The notes under the pieces: model-generated
Database searches by the model: none
Seen by the model: only the letters and a program-made list of their open reading frames with translations
What the model was told of the DNA's origin: nothing
Part shown: piece after piece, positions 1-8,554 of the stretch
Layout: every line of letters begins with the position of its first letter
How positions within the stretch are numbered: position 1 is the first letter of the stretch
DNA from: Clostridia bacterium
Lineage (GTDB): Bacteria > Bacillota > Clostridia > Oscillospirales > CAG-272
Direction: 5' to 3'
Assembly: GCA_017464565.1 (NCBI GenBank)
Contig: JAFTZH010000054.1
Span: 1 to 64,000, forward strand
Length of the DNA: 64,000 nucleotides
Translations under genes and position numbers: made by a program

Positions 1-1
1 G

Positions 2-154
2 GCTGAATCCAAGGCAAATTGGGAGGAAGCGAAGATGTCTCCCAAGGCAAGACAGGAAATGATGCAGAAGGAGCGCGACGAGCAGATAGCCGAGGCTAAC
101 GCGAGAAAAGCCGAGGCAGAGGCGCGCATCGACGCCGCAAAAGGCAGTAAATAA
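2..154 (+). CDS. C-terminal end of an unidentified protein (5' end outside window)
   Basis: An open frame enters from the left edge and stops at TAA 152-154, giving the last 50 residues. The visible part is very hydrophilic, rich in Glu, Lys, Arg and Ala (ending EARIDAAKGSK), and looks helical or coiled-coil. It has no membrane segment and no catalytic motif I recognise. It lies about 90 bases before the condensation-like gene on the same strand, so it may be the preceding operon member. The gap holds a weak hairpin but no convincing T-tract terminator. Function cannot be assigned from this fragment. Confidence 0.6.
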   Translation, partial: AESKANWEEAKMSPKARQEMMQKERDEQIAEANARKAEAEARIDAAKGSK

Positions 155-244
155 AATATAAATAAGCGGGACGAAAACAATCGTTGTCTCGCTTTTCCCG
201 TTTTTCACGGCAGACGTGATTCCATAGGTTTAGGAGGTAATGCT

Positions 245-1615
245 TTGGGTAACGTTTTTCACGAATTTTACGACACCTTAAAACAAAATGAAAAAGATTT
301 GTTGATTCGGACGTCCGGCTCTACGTCCAAGGATAAAAACGAACGCATACGTTCGGGACAGAGCTATCTCTACAAGAAGCAGGGAATGGAGAGCGAGGTC
401 ATCGAGATACGCTTTGACAAAAAGGTTTCGGGCTCGGCGCTTACTTCCGCTCTTGCTTTGACGAAAAAGCGATATCCGTATTTCAGAACGAAGCTCGTGG
501 AGAAGGACGGAGATTTTTATATCGTGCAAAATCGAGGCGTACTCTCCTCAAGAAGAACCAAAAAGCTTTCAAAGCTCGGTCATATCAGCGTCGGAAAGCA
601 TTTGATAGACGTTACCTATCACGGAAATACGATTTTCGTTTCTTTTCACCACGCTCTCTGCGACGGACGCGGAGTAATGCCGTTCGTGGAAACTCTGGTG
701 TACTATTATTGCAGACAGCAATATAAGACGAAAAAAGTTCCCGAGGGCGTTCGTCTGCGAAACGACCCGCTGCTCCCGGGAGAGACCTTCGATCCCTTTA
801 TGCAGGGATACGAATTTGACGAGAACAAAGAATTTATTTCTCTTTCACGCGATGCGTTTGCCATTCCCGAAAATAAGCCCTCCGAGGACTCGACCGATTA
901 TCGCTGCGAATTCAAGGTGTCTCATACGGACTTTATGAGAGTGTGTAAGGAAAACAACGCAACGCCCGTTATTCTCGTGTCGCTGCTTATGAGCAAGGCG
1001 ATAGCCGAGATATATCCGGATTACGACAAGCCTATAAACGCCAATATCGCAACCGATATGCGCGAGGCGCTGGATTGTCCGAATACGTATAAAAACTGCG
1101 TTAAGAGTATGATTCTTCCGTACAGTCGGGAGCTTTCGCAAAAAACGCTCAAAATGCAGGCTACCGAGCAGAGAGAAATACTTAAGGCACAGCGCGACCG
1201 AGACTATTGCAGAAAAGAAGCAAACGCTATGCTCGGCTTGTTCAACAAGCTTGACTCTCTTCCGTCTTTTGAGGAAAAGCAAAAAATTATGTCGTATTTT
1301 GACAGCTTTCTTCTGAATACCTACGTCGTCAGCTATCTCGGACAGTTCAAGCTGGGAGAGAACGCCGAGCACGTAAGGGAAATGTATTTTTATAATTCGG
1401 GTGCGGCGGGACTCGGTATCAATATGATTGCGTGTGAAAGCTCGTTTTGTATCGAATTTAAGCAGAGCTTTGCATCCAATCGTTATGCGAGAGCCTTCAG
1501 CGCACAGCTTGACAAGCTCGGCATAGGACACACGATGAGTGAGATGATTCCGTTTCTCACCCCGACTGATTCTATTATGAAAAGGAAAAAATCAAGAAAA
1601 GGAGACGAAAAATGA
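245..1615 (+). CDS. Condensation-domain-fold acyltransferase-like protein (alcohol acetyltransferase/PapA/WS-DGAT superfamily)
   Basis: This 456-residue protein starts at TTG 245, chosen because AGGAGGT (232-238) sits 6 bases upstream. The segment around residues 131-141 (FVSFHHALCDG) carries the HHxxxDG motif of the chloramphenicol-acetyltransferase-like fold used by NRPS condensation domains, PapA acyltransferases and alcohol acetyltransferases. In those families the second His is the catalytic base for acyl transfer. A free-standing single domain suggests acylation of a small alcohol, amine or lipid, but the substrate cannot be read. It has no signal peptide and ends in a basic tail (KRKKSRKGDEK). 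Its stop overlaps the start of the first ABC ATPase (ATGA at 1612-1615), so it is translationally coupled to the export cassette; the product may be an exported or membrane-embedded acylated compound (inference). Confidence 0.78.
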   Translation: MGNVFHEFYDTLKQNEKDLLIRTSGSTSKDKNERIRSGQSYLYKKQGMESEVIEIRFDKKVSGSALTSALALTKKRYPYFRTKLVEKDGDFYIVQNRGVLSSRRTKKLSKLGHISVGKHLIDVTYHGNTIFVSFHHALCDGRGVMPFVETLVYYYCRQQYKTKKVPEGVRLRNDPLLPGETFDPFMQGYEFDENKEFISLSRDAFAIPENKPSEDSTDYRCEFKVSHTDFMRVCKENNATPVILVSLLMSKAIAEIYPDYDKPINANIATDMREALDCPNTYKNCVKSMILPYSRELSQKTLKMQATEQREILKAQRDRDYCRKEANAMLGLFNKLDSLPSFEEKQKIMSYFDSFLLNTYVVSYLGQFKLGENAEHVREMYFYNSGAAGLGINMIACESSFCIEFKQSFASNRYARAFSAQLDKLGIGHTMSEMIPFLTPTDSIMKRKKSRKGDEK

Positions 1616-2514
1616 ACGCTATCGAAATCAGAAATCTTTCAAAGAGCTTTCGCGGAATGTACGCGGTAGATCACTTGAATATGACCGTACCCGTGGGAGC
1701 TATTTACGGATTTATCGGTGAGAACGGTTCGGGTAAATCCACCACGGAGAAGCTTATCTGCGGACATCTCGTTCCCGACGAGGGAGAGATAAAGCTGTTC
1801 GGAAGGGACTATACTGACGCGGGCGTGCGCGTAAGAGTGGGAGCGCTTATCGAGAACGCGGGCTGTTTCCCGGGGTCGAGCGTGTACCAGAACCTGCGTA
1901 TGCAGACGATAAACCTCGGTCTTGAAAATCCCGACGAGGAGATAAGACGAGTGCTTGAGATTGTGCGTATGGAGGATAGCGCCAATATCAAATTCAAGAG
2001 CTGTTCTCTCGGTATGAAACAGCGTATAGGAATCGCTATGGCTCTGCTTGGAGACCCCGCGCTTCTTATTCTTGACGAGCCTATAAACGGACTTGATACC
2101 GACGGTATGAGAATTATGCGTGAAATACTCGTGGATATCACGCAAAAATACGGCTGTACCGTCCTTATATCCTCGCATATTCTCGGAGAGCTTGAAAAGA
2201 TAGCTACTCATTACGGTATTATCCGCCAGGGGAAAATGATTATGGAGATAAGCGCCGAGGAGATGGATAGCCGCGCGCAGGTGTTCGTCTCTGTCAAGAC
2301 GAAAGATATGAAAGGAGCCGGGGACGCGCTGCTTGCAAAATACGGCAACGTCAAGACGGAGGACGGATATCTCCGCGTTTACGACGTAAACGACACCGAG
2401 GAGCTTGTAGCGTACCTTTACGAAAAGGGACACGTCGTAAGCGAGCTTAAGAAGAATAAAATAGGTCTTGAAGAATATTACATTGAGCTTATGTCAAAAA
2501 AGGAGGCGGAATAA
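1612..2514 (+). CDS. ABC transporter ATP-binding protein (BcrA/lantibiotic-immunity type), copy 1
   Basis: 300-residue ABC ATPase. It shows Walker A GENGSGKST (about residue 37), a degenerate signature CSLGMKQR in place of LSGGQ, Walker B LLILDEP, and an H-loop (ISSHIL). The C-terminal ~90 residues form the accessory domain typical of bacitracin/lantibiotic-type exporters. It is predicted to energise the permease encoded 1 base downstream. It is closely related to the ATPase at 3398-4300, with long shared stretches such as GENGSGKSTTEK and LDEPINGLD, so the two ATPase/permease pairs probably arose by tandem duplication. It overlaps the condensation-like gene by 4 bases. The exported substrate is unknown; self-protection or lipid-linked export are options. 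Confidence 0.93.
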   Translation: MNAIEIRNLSKSFRGMYAVDHLNMTVPVGAIYGFIGENGSGKSTTEKLICGHLVPDEGEIKLFGRDYTDAGVRVRVGALIENAGCFPGSSVYQNLRMQTINLGLENPDEEIRRVLEIVRMEDSANIKFKSCSLGMKQRIGIAMALLGDPALLILDEPINGLDTDGMRIMREILVDITQKYGCTVLISSHILGELEKIATHYGIIRQGKMIMEISAEEMDSRAQVFVSVKTKDMKGAGDALLAKYGNVKTEDGYLRVYDVNDTEELVAYLYEKGHVVSELKKNKIGLEEYYIELMSKKEAE

Positions 2515-2515
2515 T

Positions 2516-3352
2516 ATGACACGCGAAATCAAGTTTGAATCCCCAAGCTTCGCACAGAGGATAAAGGGTATGCTCGGCGTTGACTTTTACCGTTTGTTCC
2601 ATACGCCTCTGTTCTATATTTTTCTGGCTATCGCCGCGGTTATTCCCGCTATGGTTTCGGCTATGACTATGATGCCCGACCAAAGCGGAAATACGATGGA
2701 ACCGCTGTATTCCAACGTATGGCAGATTATCGCCGCGTCCGAGCCTCTTTACGTAATCAAAAGCATTGCCGATTACGCCAATATGAATATGGTATTTATA
2801 TTCGGCGGAATTATGGTATCCATATTTATCGGACACGATTATAAGTCGGGATACGTAAAGCAGCTTTTCACCACTCACGCTAAAAAGCAGGATTATATGA
2901 TGTCCAAGAGTATCGTCTGCGCTTTCGCTATGGCTTGTATGTGTATAACTTATTTCGTCGGCGGAACCGTCGGCGGACTTCTCGTGGGATATTCGGTTGA
3001 GGTGAACGCAGGCTCTCTCATAATTGCCATTATCGGCAAAATAATTATGAGTCTCGGCTGGGCAAGCCTTTATACCTTCCTCAACGTTATTTTCAGAAAA
3101 TACTTCGGAATTTCGATTGCGTCGTCCTTCTTCTTCGGCACGGGTATCGTTATCATAGGTATGGCTGCCGTGGTTGAAAATCTGTCGCTTCCCACTTCCT
3201 TCCTCAATATTTTCCTTTACGGCGCGTCGGTCAACGCTTGTCTCGTCAGCAACGTATGGACGCTCGTTATATGTATCGCGGTATCGGCGGTGTGGACGGT
3301 GTTCTATAACGTACTCGGAACTCATATTCTCAACAAGAGCGACGTATATTGA
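2516..3352 (+). CDS. ABC-2 type permease, copy 1
   Basis: 278-residue integral membrane protein. Start ATG 2516 is supported by AGGAGG (2501-2506) and lies just after the ATPase stop; a longer frame would begin inside the ATPase gene. A soluble N-terminus (MTREIKFESP) precedes a first hydrophobic helix after GVDFYRLFHTPLFY, followed by a large extracytoplasmic segment with GNTMEPLYSNVWQII and then about five more helices. The layout matches the BcrB/ABC-2 permease of two-component exporters. It partners with the ATPase immediately upstream and is paralogous to the permease at 4300-5127: both share VDFxRxFxxPLxYI near the N-terminus and a middle motif of the form GYxKxLFTxxAKKxDY. Confidence 0.88.
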   Translation: MTREIKFESPSFAQRIKGMLGVDFYRLFHTPLFYIFLAIAAVIPAMVSAMTMMPDQSGNTMEPLYSNVWQIIAASEPLYVIKSIADYANMNMVFIFGGIMVSIFIGHDYKSGYVKQLFTTHAKKQDYMMSKSIVCAFAMACMCITYFVGGTVGGLLVGYSVEVNAGSLIIAIIGKIIMSLGWASLYTFLNVIFRKYFGISIASSFFFGTGIVIIGMAAVVENLSLPTSFLNIFLYGASVNACLVSNVWTLVICIAVSAVWTVFYNVLGTHILNKSDVY

Positions 3353-3397
3353 TGCGGAGATCGGGCGCAAACAGCCAAATGAAAGGAAATTAGAAAT

Positions 3398-4300
3398 ATG
3401 AACGCGATAGAAATTAAAAATCTTACTAAAAATTTCGGTCCCAAGCAAGCGCTCGCGGGCTTGAATATGACCGTTCCCGCGGGAGCGATTTACGGTTTTA
3501 TCGGAGAGAACGGCTCGGGTAAATCAACTACCGAGAAGATTATCTGCGGACTCATTCACGAGAGCGGCGGCTCGGTTAGGCTCTTTGGCAGAGATTATAC
3601 CGACGCGGACGTAAGAGCGAAAATAGGCGTGCTTATCGAGGCTCCGGGGTGCTTTCCGAATTACAGCGTATGGAACAATATGAAGCTTCAGGCGGCGAAC
3701 CTTGGTATGAAGAACGCGGAACCTGAAATCGTCAAGGTTCTCAAAATGGTGAGAATGGAGGGCGCCGCGTCCAATAAATACAAAAACTGCTCGCTCGGTA
3801 TGAAACAGCGTATCGGCATCGCGATGGCACTGCTTGGCAATCCGGACTTGCTCGTGCTCGACGAGCCTATAAACGGACTTGATGCAGACGGTATGAGAAT
3901 TATGCGTGAGGTGCTGTGCGATCTCGCGCAGAATCACGGGGTTACTATCGTCATCTCCTCGCACATTCTCGGTGAGCTTGAAAAGATAGCGACGCATTAC
4001 GGTATAGTCCGCGGAGGAAAAATGCTTTGCGAGATGACCGCCGACGAGCTGGAGGCGAGCTGCCGTACTTACGTTGCTCTCAAGGCAAAAGATATGAACC
4101 GCGCTAAATTTATTCTCGGAAGCAGGTATTCCCGCGTGGAAGAGGACGAGGCGGGATATATCCGCGTATACGATATTACGACCCCAGAGGAGACGGTAAC
4201 TTGTCTTTACGAGAACGGCATACTCGTCAGCGAGATAAAAACCGACAAGATAGGTCTTGAGGAATATTATATCGACTTGATGAAGGAGGGCAGAAAATAA
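3398..4300 (+). CDS. ABC transporter ATP-binding protein (BcrA type), copy 2
   Basis: 300-residue ATPase with Walker A GENGSGKST, signature CSLGMKQR, Walker B LLVLDEP and H-loop ISSHIL, the same length as copy 1 and strikingly similar over the nucleotide-binding domain. The C-terminal accessory domain is more diverged, which suggests the two pairs now differ in substrate or regulation, or form mixed complexes. A GGAAAT-type site lies 10 bases before ATG 3398. Its stop overlaps the start of the second permease (ATAATG at 4297-4302), so expression is coupled. Confidence 0.93.
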   Translation: MNAIEIKNLTKNFGPKQALAGLNMTVPAGAIYGFIGENGSGKSTTEKIICGLIHESGGSVRLFGRDYTDADVRAKIGVLIEAPGCFPNYSVWNNMKLQAANLGMKNAEPEIVKVLKMVRMEGAASNKYKNCSLGMKQRIGIAMALLGNPDLLVLDEPINGLDADGMRIMREVLCDLAQNHGVTIVISSHILGELEKIATHYGIVRGGKMLCEMTADELEASCRTYVALKAKDMNRAKFILGSRYSRVEEDEAGYIRVYDITTPEETVTCLYENGILVSEIKTDKIGLEEYYIDLMKEGRK

Positions 4301-5127
4301 TGGAAAAGAAATTTGAACGCAATACGTTCGGAAAAAGACTCGGCAGTATGCTGAAAGTGGATTTTCGCAGAATGTTTACTATGCCTCTCGTTTACATTAT
4401 CGTAGCCGCTTGTCTGGTGATACCCGTAGTTATACTCATTATGACGACTATGATGGACGGAACGGTATCGGTAGATCCCCAAACGGGTGCGGAAACGGTG
4501 GTAGAGGGCTTTGATAACGTATGGCAGATTATCGGCTCCGTCAGCGGCGGCTCGTCGGAAAGCGCCGACGCGTCGGGTATGGGCGCGGGAATGAGTCTTA
4601 CGTCTATGGCAAACATAAATATGCTTTATTTTGGTATCGCGGCGCTCGTGTGTATCTTCGTTGCTGAGGATTTCAGAAGCGGATACGCCAAGAATCTGTT
4701 TACCATACGCGCGAAAAAGAGCGATTACGTGATATCCAAAACCATCGTATGCTCGTTTGGCGCCGCGCTTATGATTCTCGCCTTCTTTATAGGCTCCTTG
4801 CTCGGCGGCGCTATATCAGGGCTTTCGTTTGAGATGGTCGGCTTCGGTGTGGGAAATTTGATTATGAGCGTTCTCGCGAAGGTGATACTCGTGAGCGTTT
4901 TCGTTCCTATCTATCTTATTATGAGCGTAGTTGCAAAGCAGAAGCTTTGGCTGTCTCTCGTTTTGTCGTTTATGGTCGGAATGTTCCTCTTTATGATGAT
5001 TCCGATGCTCACGCCTCTGAACGCCACGATAATGAACGTTCTCCTCTGCCTCGCGGGCGGAGTGCTGTTTGGCGCGGGTCTCGGAGCGATAAGCAATATC
5101 GTGCTCAAAAAGACGAGCCTCGTATAA
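4300..5127 (+). CDS. ABC-2 type permease, copy 2
   Basis: 275-residue membrane protein with an N-terminal cytoplasmic tail, a first helix (VYIIVAACLVIPVVILIM), an extracytoplasmic Ser/Gly-rich segment of about 65 residues and five further hydrophobic helices. It resembles the permease at 2516-3352, including the conserved SGYAKNLFTIRAKKSDY segment, and pairs with the ATPase it overlaps by one base. It is the last gene of the five-gene cassette and is followed by a perfect-stem terminator at 5172. Confidence 0.88.
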   Translation: MEKKFERNTFGKRLGSMLKVDFRRMFTMPLVYIIVAACLVIPVVILIMTTMMDGTVSVDPQTGAETVVEGFDNVWQIIGSVSGGSSESADASGMGAGMSLTSMANINMLYFGIAALVCIFVAEDFRSGYAKNLFTIRAKKSDYVISKTIVCSFGAALMILAFFIGSLLGGAISGLSFEMVGFGVGNLIMSVLAKVILVSVFVPIYLIMSVVAKQKLWLSLVLSFMVGMFLFMMIPMLTPLNATIMNVLLCLAGGVLFGAGLGAISNIVLKKTSLV

Positions 5128-5171
5128 TATTACGAAAAACTTTGTCAAATACTTTAAAAACGGATATATGT

Positions 5172-5206
5172 GAAAAGCGCGCGGAGATTATCTCCGCGCG
5201 CTTTTC
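5172..5206 (+). terminator. Terminator after the ABC cassette
   Basis: A perfect 16-bp stem (GAAAAGCGCGCGGAGA and its complement) with loop TTA ends in CTTTTC. It follows the last ABC permease stop by 45 bases and precedes the promoter of the next gene. Confidence 0.85.
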
Positions 5207-5281
5207 GCTTTGCCACAGATAACCGCAAAACGGAAAGCTTCTAAAAGTCTTGATTTTTTGATTATATGTCGTGATTTTTAC

Positions 5282-5310
5282 TTGAACGTGTATCGGGTTT
5301 GTGATATACT
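5282..5310 (+). promoter_or_regulatory. Sigma-A promoter for the serine hydrolase
   Basis: TTGAAC (5282-5287), a 17-base spacer and TATACT (5305-5310) preceded by TG (extended -10). It lies 31 bases before ATG 5342. Confidence 0.75.
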
Positions 5311-5341
5311 TTTTATAAAGACTGTTAAAAGGAGACGAAAT

Positions 5342-6463
5342 ATGTTTTCAAAGCTTGATGAATTGATGGAGGCTATGACCTCGCGAGGTATTCCCGCGTG
5401 TGATTTGGCGGTTACGAAGGACGGAAAGTCTATATATCGAAAAATGGTGGGCTTTTCCGACTCAAAAGGCACGAAGCCCGTATCTGAAAACGATTTGTAT
5501 TGGATTTTTTCAGCGTCGAAGGTAATAACCTGTATCGCCGCTTTGCGTCTGATTGAGAGGGGATTGATAAGCGTTGACGACCCCGTTTCCAAATATATTC
5601 CCGAGTACGCGGAGCTGAAGGTAAAGGCGAAGGGCGGGGTGATTGTTCCCGCAAGCAACGTGATGACGATAGAACATCTGTTTACGATGACGGGCGGAAT
5701 GAGCTACGTAATAAACACCGAGAACATATTATACGCTATCGAGCATAACCCCTCTACCTTGGGTGTTGTAAAGGCTATGGCGAAGGACCCGCTGCTCTTT
5801 GAGCCGGGAACGCGCTATAAATACAGCCTGTGCCACGACGTTCTTGCGGCGGTGGTGGAGGTCGCTTCGGGAATGAAGTTTTCGGAGTATCTTAAAAAGA
5901 ATATCTTCGAGCCTCTCGGAATAAAGGATATGGGCTTTCGTCCGAGCGAAGAACAGCTGACGAGATTCTCGGCTATGTATACCTATCGCAACGGGCTTGG
6001 AGAGGCTATTGAAAAGAAGATTGAAAATAAGTATGCGCTGATTCCCGAATACGACAGCGGAGGTGCGGGACTGTTCTGCTCGGTAGACGAATATATGAAG
6101 ATAATAACGGCTGTCGCGTGCGGAGGAAGGGCGGAGAACGGATACGAGCTTCTGAAGCCCGAGACGGTAAAGATGATGACGCTCAACCGCCAGTGCGACG
6201 CGGCTTTGGACGATTTCGCGGGTGCGAGATATTTCGGATACGGCTGGGGGCTGTGCTGTCGTACTCATATGAATCCCACTTTGTCGCTCTCGCTCTCACC
6301 CGTAGGGGAGTGCGGCTGGGACGGCGCGGCAGGCGCGTTTTCGATGATAGATACCACCAACAGAATAGCGCTTTATTTTGGTATGCACGTTATGGGCTGT
6401 AACTACGTATATCAGATGATACACCCGAGGATAAGAAATCTCGTTTACGAGGAGCTTTTGTGA
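5342..6463 (+). CDS. Serine hydrolase of the beta-lactamase (class C / esterase EstB) family
   Basis: 373 residues. ATG 5342 is chosen over more upstream starts because AAAGGAG (5327-5333) precedes it and a promoter lies at 5282-5310. The SxxK motif SASK (about residue 58) supplies the acylating Ser and the general-base Lys of the penicillin-binding fold. The segment TRYKYSLCHD occupies the position of the usual YxN motif but reads YSL, and no KTG is present; GWDGAAG near the C-terminus is the likely HxG/KTG equivalent. These changes suggest an esterase or peptidase-like hydrolase rather than a beta-lactamase. No signal peptide is visible, so the protein is probably cytoplasmic. It is monocistronic, closed by the terminator at 6484. 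Confidence 0.88.
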   Translation: MFSKLDELMEAMTSRGIPACDLAVTKDGKSIYRKMVGFSDSKGTKPVSENDLYWIFSASKVITCIAALRLIERGLISVDDPVSKYIPEYAELKVKAKGGVIVPASNVMTIEHLFTMTGGMSYVINTENILYAIEHNPSTLGVVKAMAKDPLLFEPGTRYKYSLCHDVLAAVVEVASGMKFSEYLKKNIFEPLGIKDMGFRPSEEQLTRFSAMYTYRNGLGEAIEKKIENKYALIPEYDSGGAGLFCSVDEYMKIITAVACGGRAENGYELLKPETVKMMTLNRQCDAALDDFAGARYFGYGWGLCCRTHMNPTLSLSLSPVGECGWDGAAGAFSMIDTTNRIALYFGMHVMGCNYVYQMIHPRIRNLVYEELL

Positions 6464-6483
6464 TTAGATTTCTTTAATAAATA

Positions 6484-6511
6484 AAAATCCAACTCGTCAG
6501 AGTTGGATTTT
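6484..6511. terminator. Bidirectional terminator between convergent genes
   Basis: AAATCCAACTC and its complement around GTCA form an 11-bp stem, with A-run before and T-run after. It closes the serine hydrolase on the plus strand. It also covers the last codons of the XRE gene on the minus strand, whose stop TGA (6497-6499) lies in the loop. Confidence 0.85.
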
Positions 6512-6715
6512 TTTATACGGCTTACGGTCGTCGGTAAGACCTAAAACGTAATCGACGGAAGTATTATAATATTTTGCCAATTTAATAAGAGTTTCTATTG
6601 GAATTTGTCTTTCTTCATTTTCGTATTGCGAATAGGTATTTTGCTTGACGTTCAGATATTTTGCTATTTCAGCCTGCGTAATATCGCTATCTTCCCTCAA
6701 ATCTTTCAATCGCAT
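6497..6715 (-). CDS. Small XRE-family helix-turn-helix regulator
   Basis: 72 residues, read as MRLKDLRED..., with an XRE/Cro-type HTH: residues 3-30 cover LKDLREDSDITQAEIAKYLN and the recognition helix VKQNTYSQYE, followed by LAKYYNTSVDYVLGLTD, typical of HTH_3 single-domain repressors. ATG 6715 is preferred because GGAGAAGG lies just upstream; a TTG four codons earlier overlaps that ribosome site. It has no sensor domain. Its target is unknown; it stands alone between two convergent or co-directional transcription units and may regulate itself. Confidence 0.9.
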   Translation of the reverse strand: MRLKDLREDSDITQAEIAKYLNVKQNTYSQYENEERQIPIETLIKLAKYYNTSVDYVLGLTDDRKPYKKIQL

Positions 6716-6757
6716 AACCTTCTCCAATGAAATTTTATATAGTTATTATAAAAATCG

Positions 6758-7417
6758 TTATAAAAGCTCAAAATGATTTTTCTGACATTTTATCAATCCT
6801 TCTCTTTTTAGCTTGCTTATCTCTGCCGAAAGACCGCTTCGGTCTACCTCAAGATAATCGGCAAGCTCCTGGCGGTCGAAGGGAATATCAAAACTCGGAG
6901 CGTTGGCTTCTTTTGCGTATAAGGACAGGTAGGTCATAAGCTTTTCTCTCGTGCTTCGCTTTGAGGTTATTTCTATCTTTTGATGAAAAAGTATAGTTTT
7001 GGTCGCTATGTCTTTCATTAAATTAAAAATGAGCTGCTGATGAAAAAAACAGTTGTTGCCGCAGGTGTAAAGCACACGTCTGCAGTCTATCAGCATTATC
7101 TCGCAGGGTTCGTCGGCTATCACGCTGACGGGCAGAGAGGGCGTTTCGGCACAGGCGAACGCCTCGGCGAATACCTGCGGCGGAGTTATATTCGATAGAA
7201 TACTTCTGTTTCCGTTGTAATCTATCTGTATTATCTGCGCCGAGCCGGAAAGAACGATGCCTATATACTTTGCGGGTGAGCCTTCGGCTAAAATAGTGTA
7301 TTTTTTGTCAAAGCTTTCAACCTTTGCGTTAAGACAACCGAGTATTCCGAGCAGGTTTTCTTCCTCAATTTGCTCGAAAAGCGGACATTTTTTTAAAATA
7401 TTCAAATATTTTTTCAA
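6758..7417 (-). CDS. Crp/Fnr-family transcriptional regulator
   Basis: 219 residues from TTG 7417, preceded by AAGGAG with 6-base spacing; an earlier TTG at 7444 has no ribosome site. Residues ~15-130 form a cyclic-nucleotide-binding-like beta barrel (YTILAEGSPAKYIGIVLSGSAQI). The C-terminal ~70 residues are a winged HTH with recognition segment RQELADYLEVDRSGLSAEI. Several cysteines (C19, C35, CGNNC) are present but not the N-terminal cluster of oxygen-sensing FNR, so the signal is uncertain. It is divergent from the D-2-hydroxyacid dehydrogenase/ferredoxin unit and shares an 84-base intergenic promoter region with it, so that unit is its likely target. Confidence 0.9.
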   Translation of the reverse strand: MKKYLNILKKCPLFEQIEEENLLGILGCLNAKVESFDKKYTILAEGSPAKYIGIVLSGSAQIIQIDYNGNRSILSNITPPQVFAEAFACAETPSLPVSVIADEPCEIMLIDCRRVLYTCGNNCFFHQQLIFNLMKDIATKTILFHQKIEITSKRSTREKLMTYLSLYAKEANAPSFDIPFDRQELADYLEVDRSGLSAEISKLKREGLIKCQKNHFELL

Positions 7418-7439
7418 AAATTTCTCCTTTTGTTGAAAA

Positions 7440-7489
7440 TTCAACGGATTATTTTGATTTATTATACTATAATAATATCAGAAAATCAA
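7440..7489. promoter_or_regulatory. Overlapping divergent promoters of the Crp/Fnr gene and the dehydrogenase operon
   Basis: Minus strand: TTGATT (7489-7484), 17-base spacer, TATAAT (7466-7461). Plus strand: TTCAAC (7440-7445), 17-base spacer, TATACT (7463-7468). The two -10 boxes overlap inside a 17-base palindrome, TTATTATAC and complement (7459-7475). Overlapping -10 sites mean the two units compete for polymerase. Confidence 0.6.
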
Positions 7490-7501
7490 GGAGGATTTTA
7501 T

Positions 7502-8536
7502 ATGAAATTCGCTTTTTTTGACGCAAAGCCCTACGATAAACCGTCTTTTGATAAATTCGGGGCGGAAAACGGGGTTGAGTTTAAATATTTTGAGACTAAA
7601 TTGAACGAGGATACAGTGGGACTCGCGAAAGATTTTGACGGCGTTTGCGTATTCGTCAACGATACGGTGAACTCCGCGGTTATAGACAAGCTTTGCGAGA
7701 TGAACGTTCGGGTCGTCGCGCTCCGCTGCGCGGGATTCAACAACGTGGATATGAAATACGCTTTCGGCAGAATACACGTTCTGCGCGTTCCCGCGTATTC
7801 TCCTTACGCCGTGGCGGAGCATACGATGGCTATGCTGCTTACCTCTATACGCCGTATACACAAGGCGTATATCCGAACCAGAGATTTTAACTTCAGTCTC
7901 GCGGGAATGACGGGCTTTGACCTTCACGGAAAAACGGTCGGAGTTATAGGTACGGGGCGAATAGGAAGGGTGTTTATTGATATTTGCCGAGGCTTTGGAA
8001 TGAAGGTGCTGGCTTACGACAAGTTTCCCGCGCGGGAGATAGAAGACGGAGAGACGGTAAGATACGCTGACCTTGACGAGCTTTTTTCGCAGAGCGATAT
8101 TATTTCTTTGCACTGTCCGCTGACCGATGACACCTATCATATAATAGATGAAAAAAGTGTCGAAAAATGCAAAAAAGGGGTTGTGATACTCAACACCTCG
8201 CGAGGCGCTCTCGTCGATGCCGAGGCGTTGCTTTCGGGAATAAAATCACGAAAGATCGGAGCGGCTTGCCTTGACGTATACGAGGAGGAATCGGATTTCT
8301 TCTTCGAGGATTTTTCGGGGCATATTTTGGAGGACGACGTGCTTGCCAGACTTATTTCGATGCCTAACGTTATAGTTACGTCTCATCAGGCGTTTCTTAC
8401 CGAAGAGGCGCTATCGAATATAGCTCAGACGACCGTGGAAAATATAGTTGGATATTTTAAAAATAAGCAGTGTCCAAACGAGCTTTGCTACCGATGCGGA
8501 AACGCGGAGGATTGCAGGGACGGAAAGTGCTTTTGA
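7502..8536 (+). CDS. D-2-hydroxyacid dehydrogenase (D-lactate dehydrogenase-like) with a Cys-rich C-terminal tail
   Basis: 344 residues. ATG 7502 follows AAGGAGG (7488-7494). The fold is that of NAD-dependent D-isomer dehydrogenases: nucleotide-binding GTGRIGRVF (about residue 157), HCPLTDDTYHII, the catalytic-Arg segment NTSRGALVDAEAL, the Glu region YEEE, and the catalytic His in SHQAFLTEEAL. It likely reduces pyruvate or another 2-oxoacid to the D-hydroxyacid. After the normal end of the family, about 20 extra residues carry five cysteines (QCPNELCYRCGNAEDC then RDGKCF), which could bind a metal or an Fe-S cluster. An [4Fe-4S] protein gene follows after 18 bases, so electron transfer between the two is plausible (inference). 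Confidence 0.92.
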   Translation: MKFAFFDAKPYDKPSFDKFGAENGVEFKYFETKLNEDTVGLAKDFDGVCVFVNDTVNSAVIDKLCEMNVRVVALRCAGFNNVDMKYAFGRIHVLRVPAYSPYAVAEHTMAMLLTSIRRIHKAYIRTRDFNFSLAGMTGFDLHGKTVGVIGTGRIGRVFIDICRGFGMKVLAYDKFPAREIEDGETVRYADLDELFSQSDIISLHCPLTDDTYHIIDEKSVEKCKKGVVILNTSRGALVDAEALLSGIKSRKIGAACLDVYEEESDFFFEDFSGHILEDDVLARLISMPNVIVTSHQAFLTEEALSNIAQTTVENIVGYFKNKQCPNELCYRCGNAEDCRDGKCF

Positions 8537-8554
8537 TAGAAGGAGGAAATTTTT

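Noticed and set aside
7459-7475. 17-base palindrome as a Crp/Fnr operator
   Set aside because: It is largely accounted for by two overlapping divergent -10 boxes, so symmetry alone is no evidence for an operator; a real site could still overlap it.
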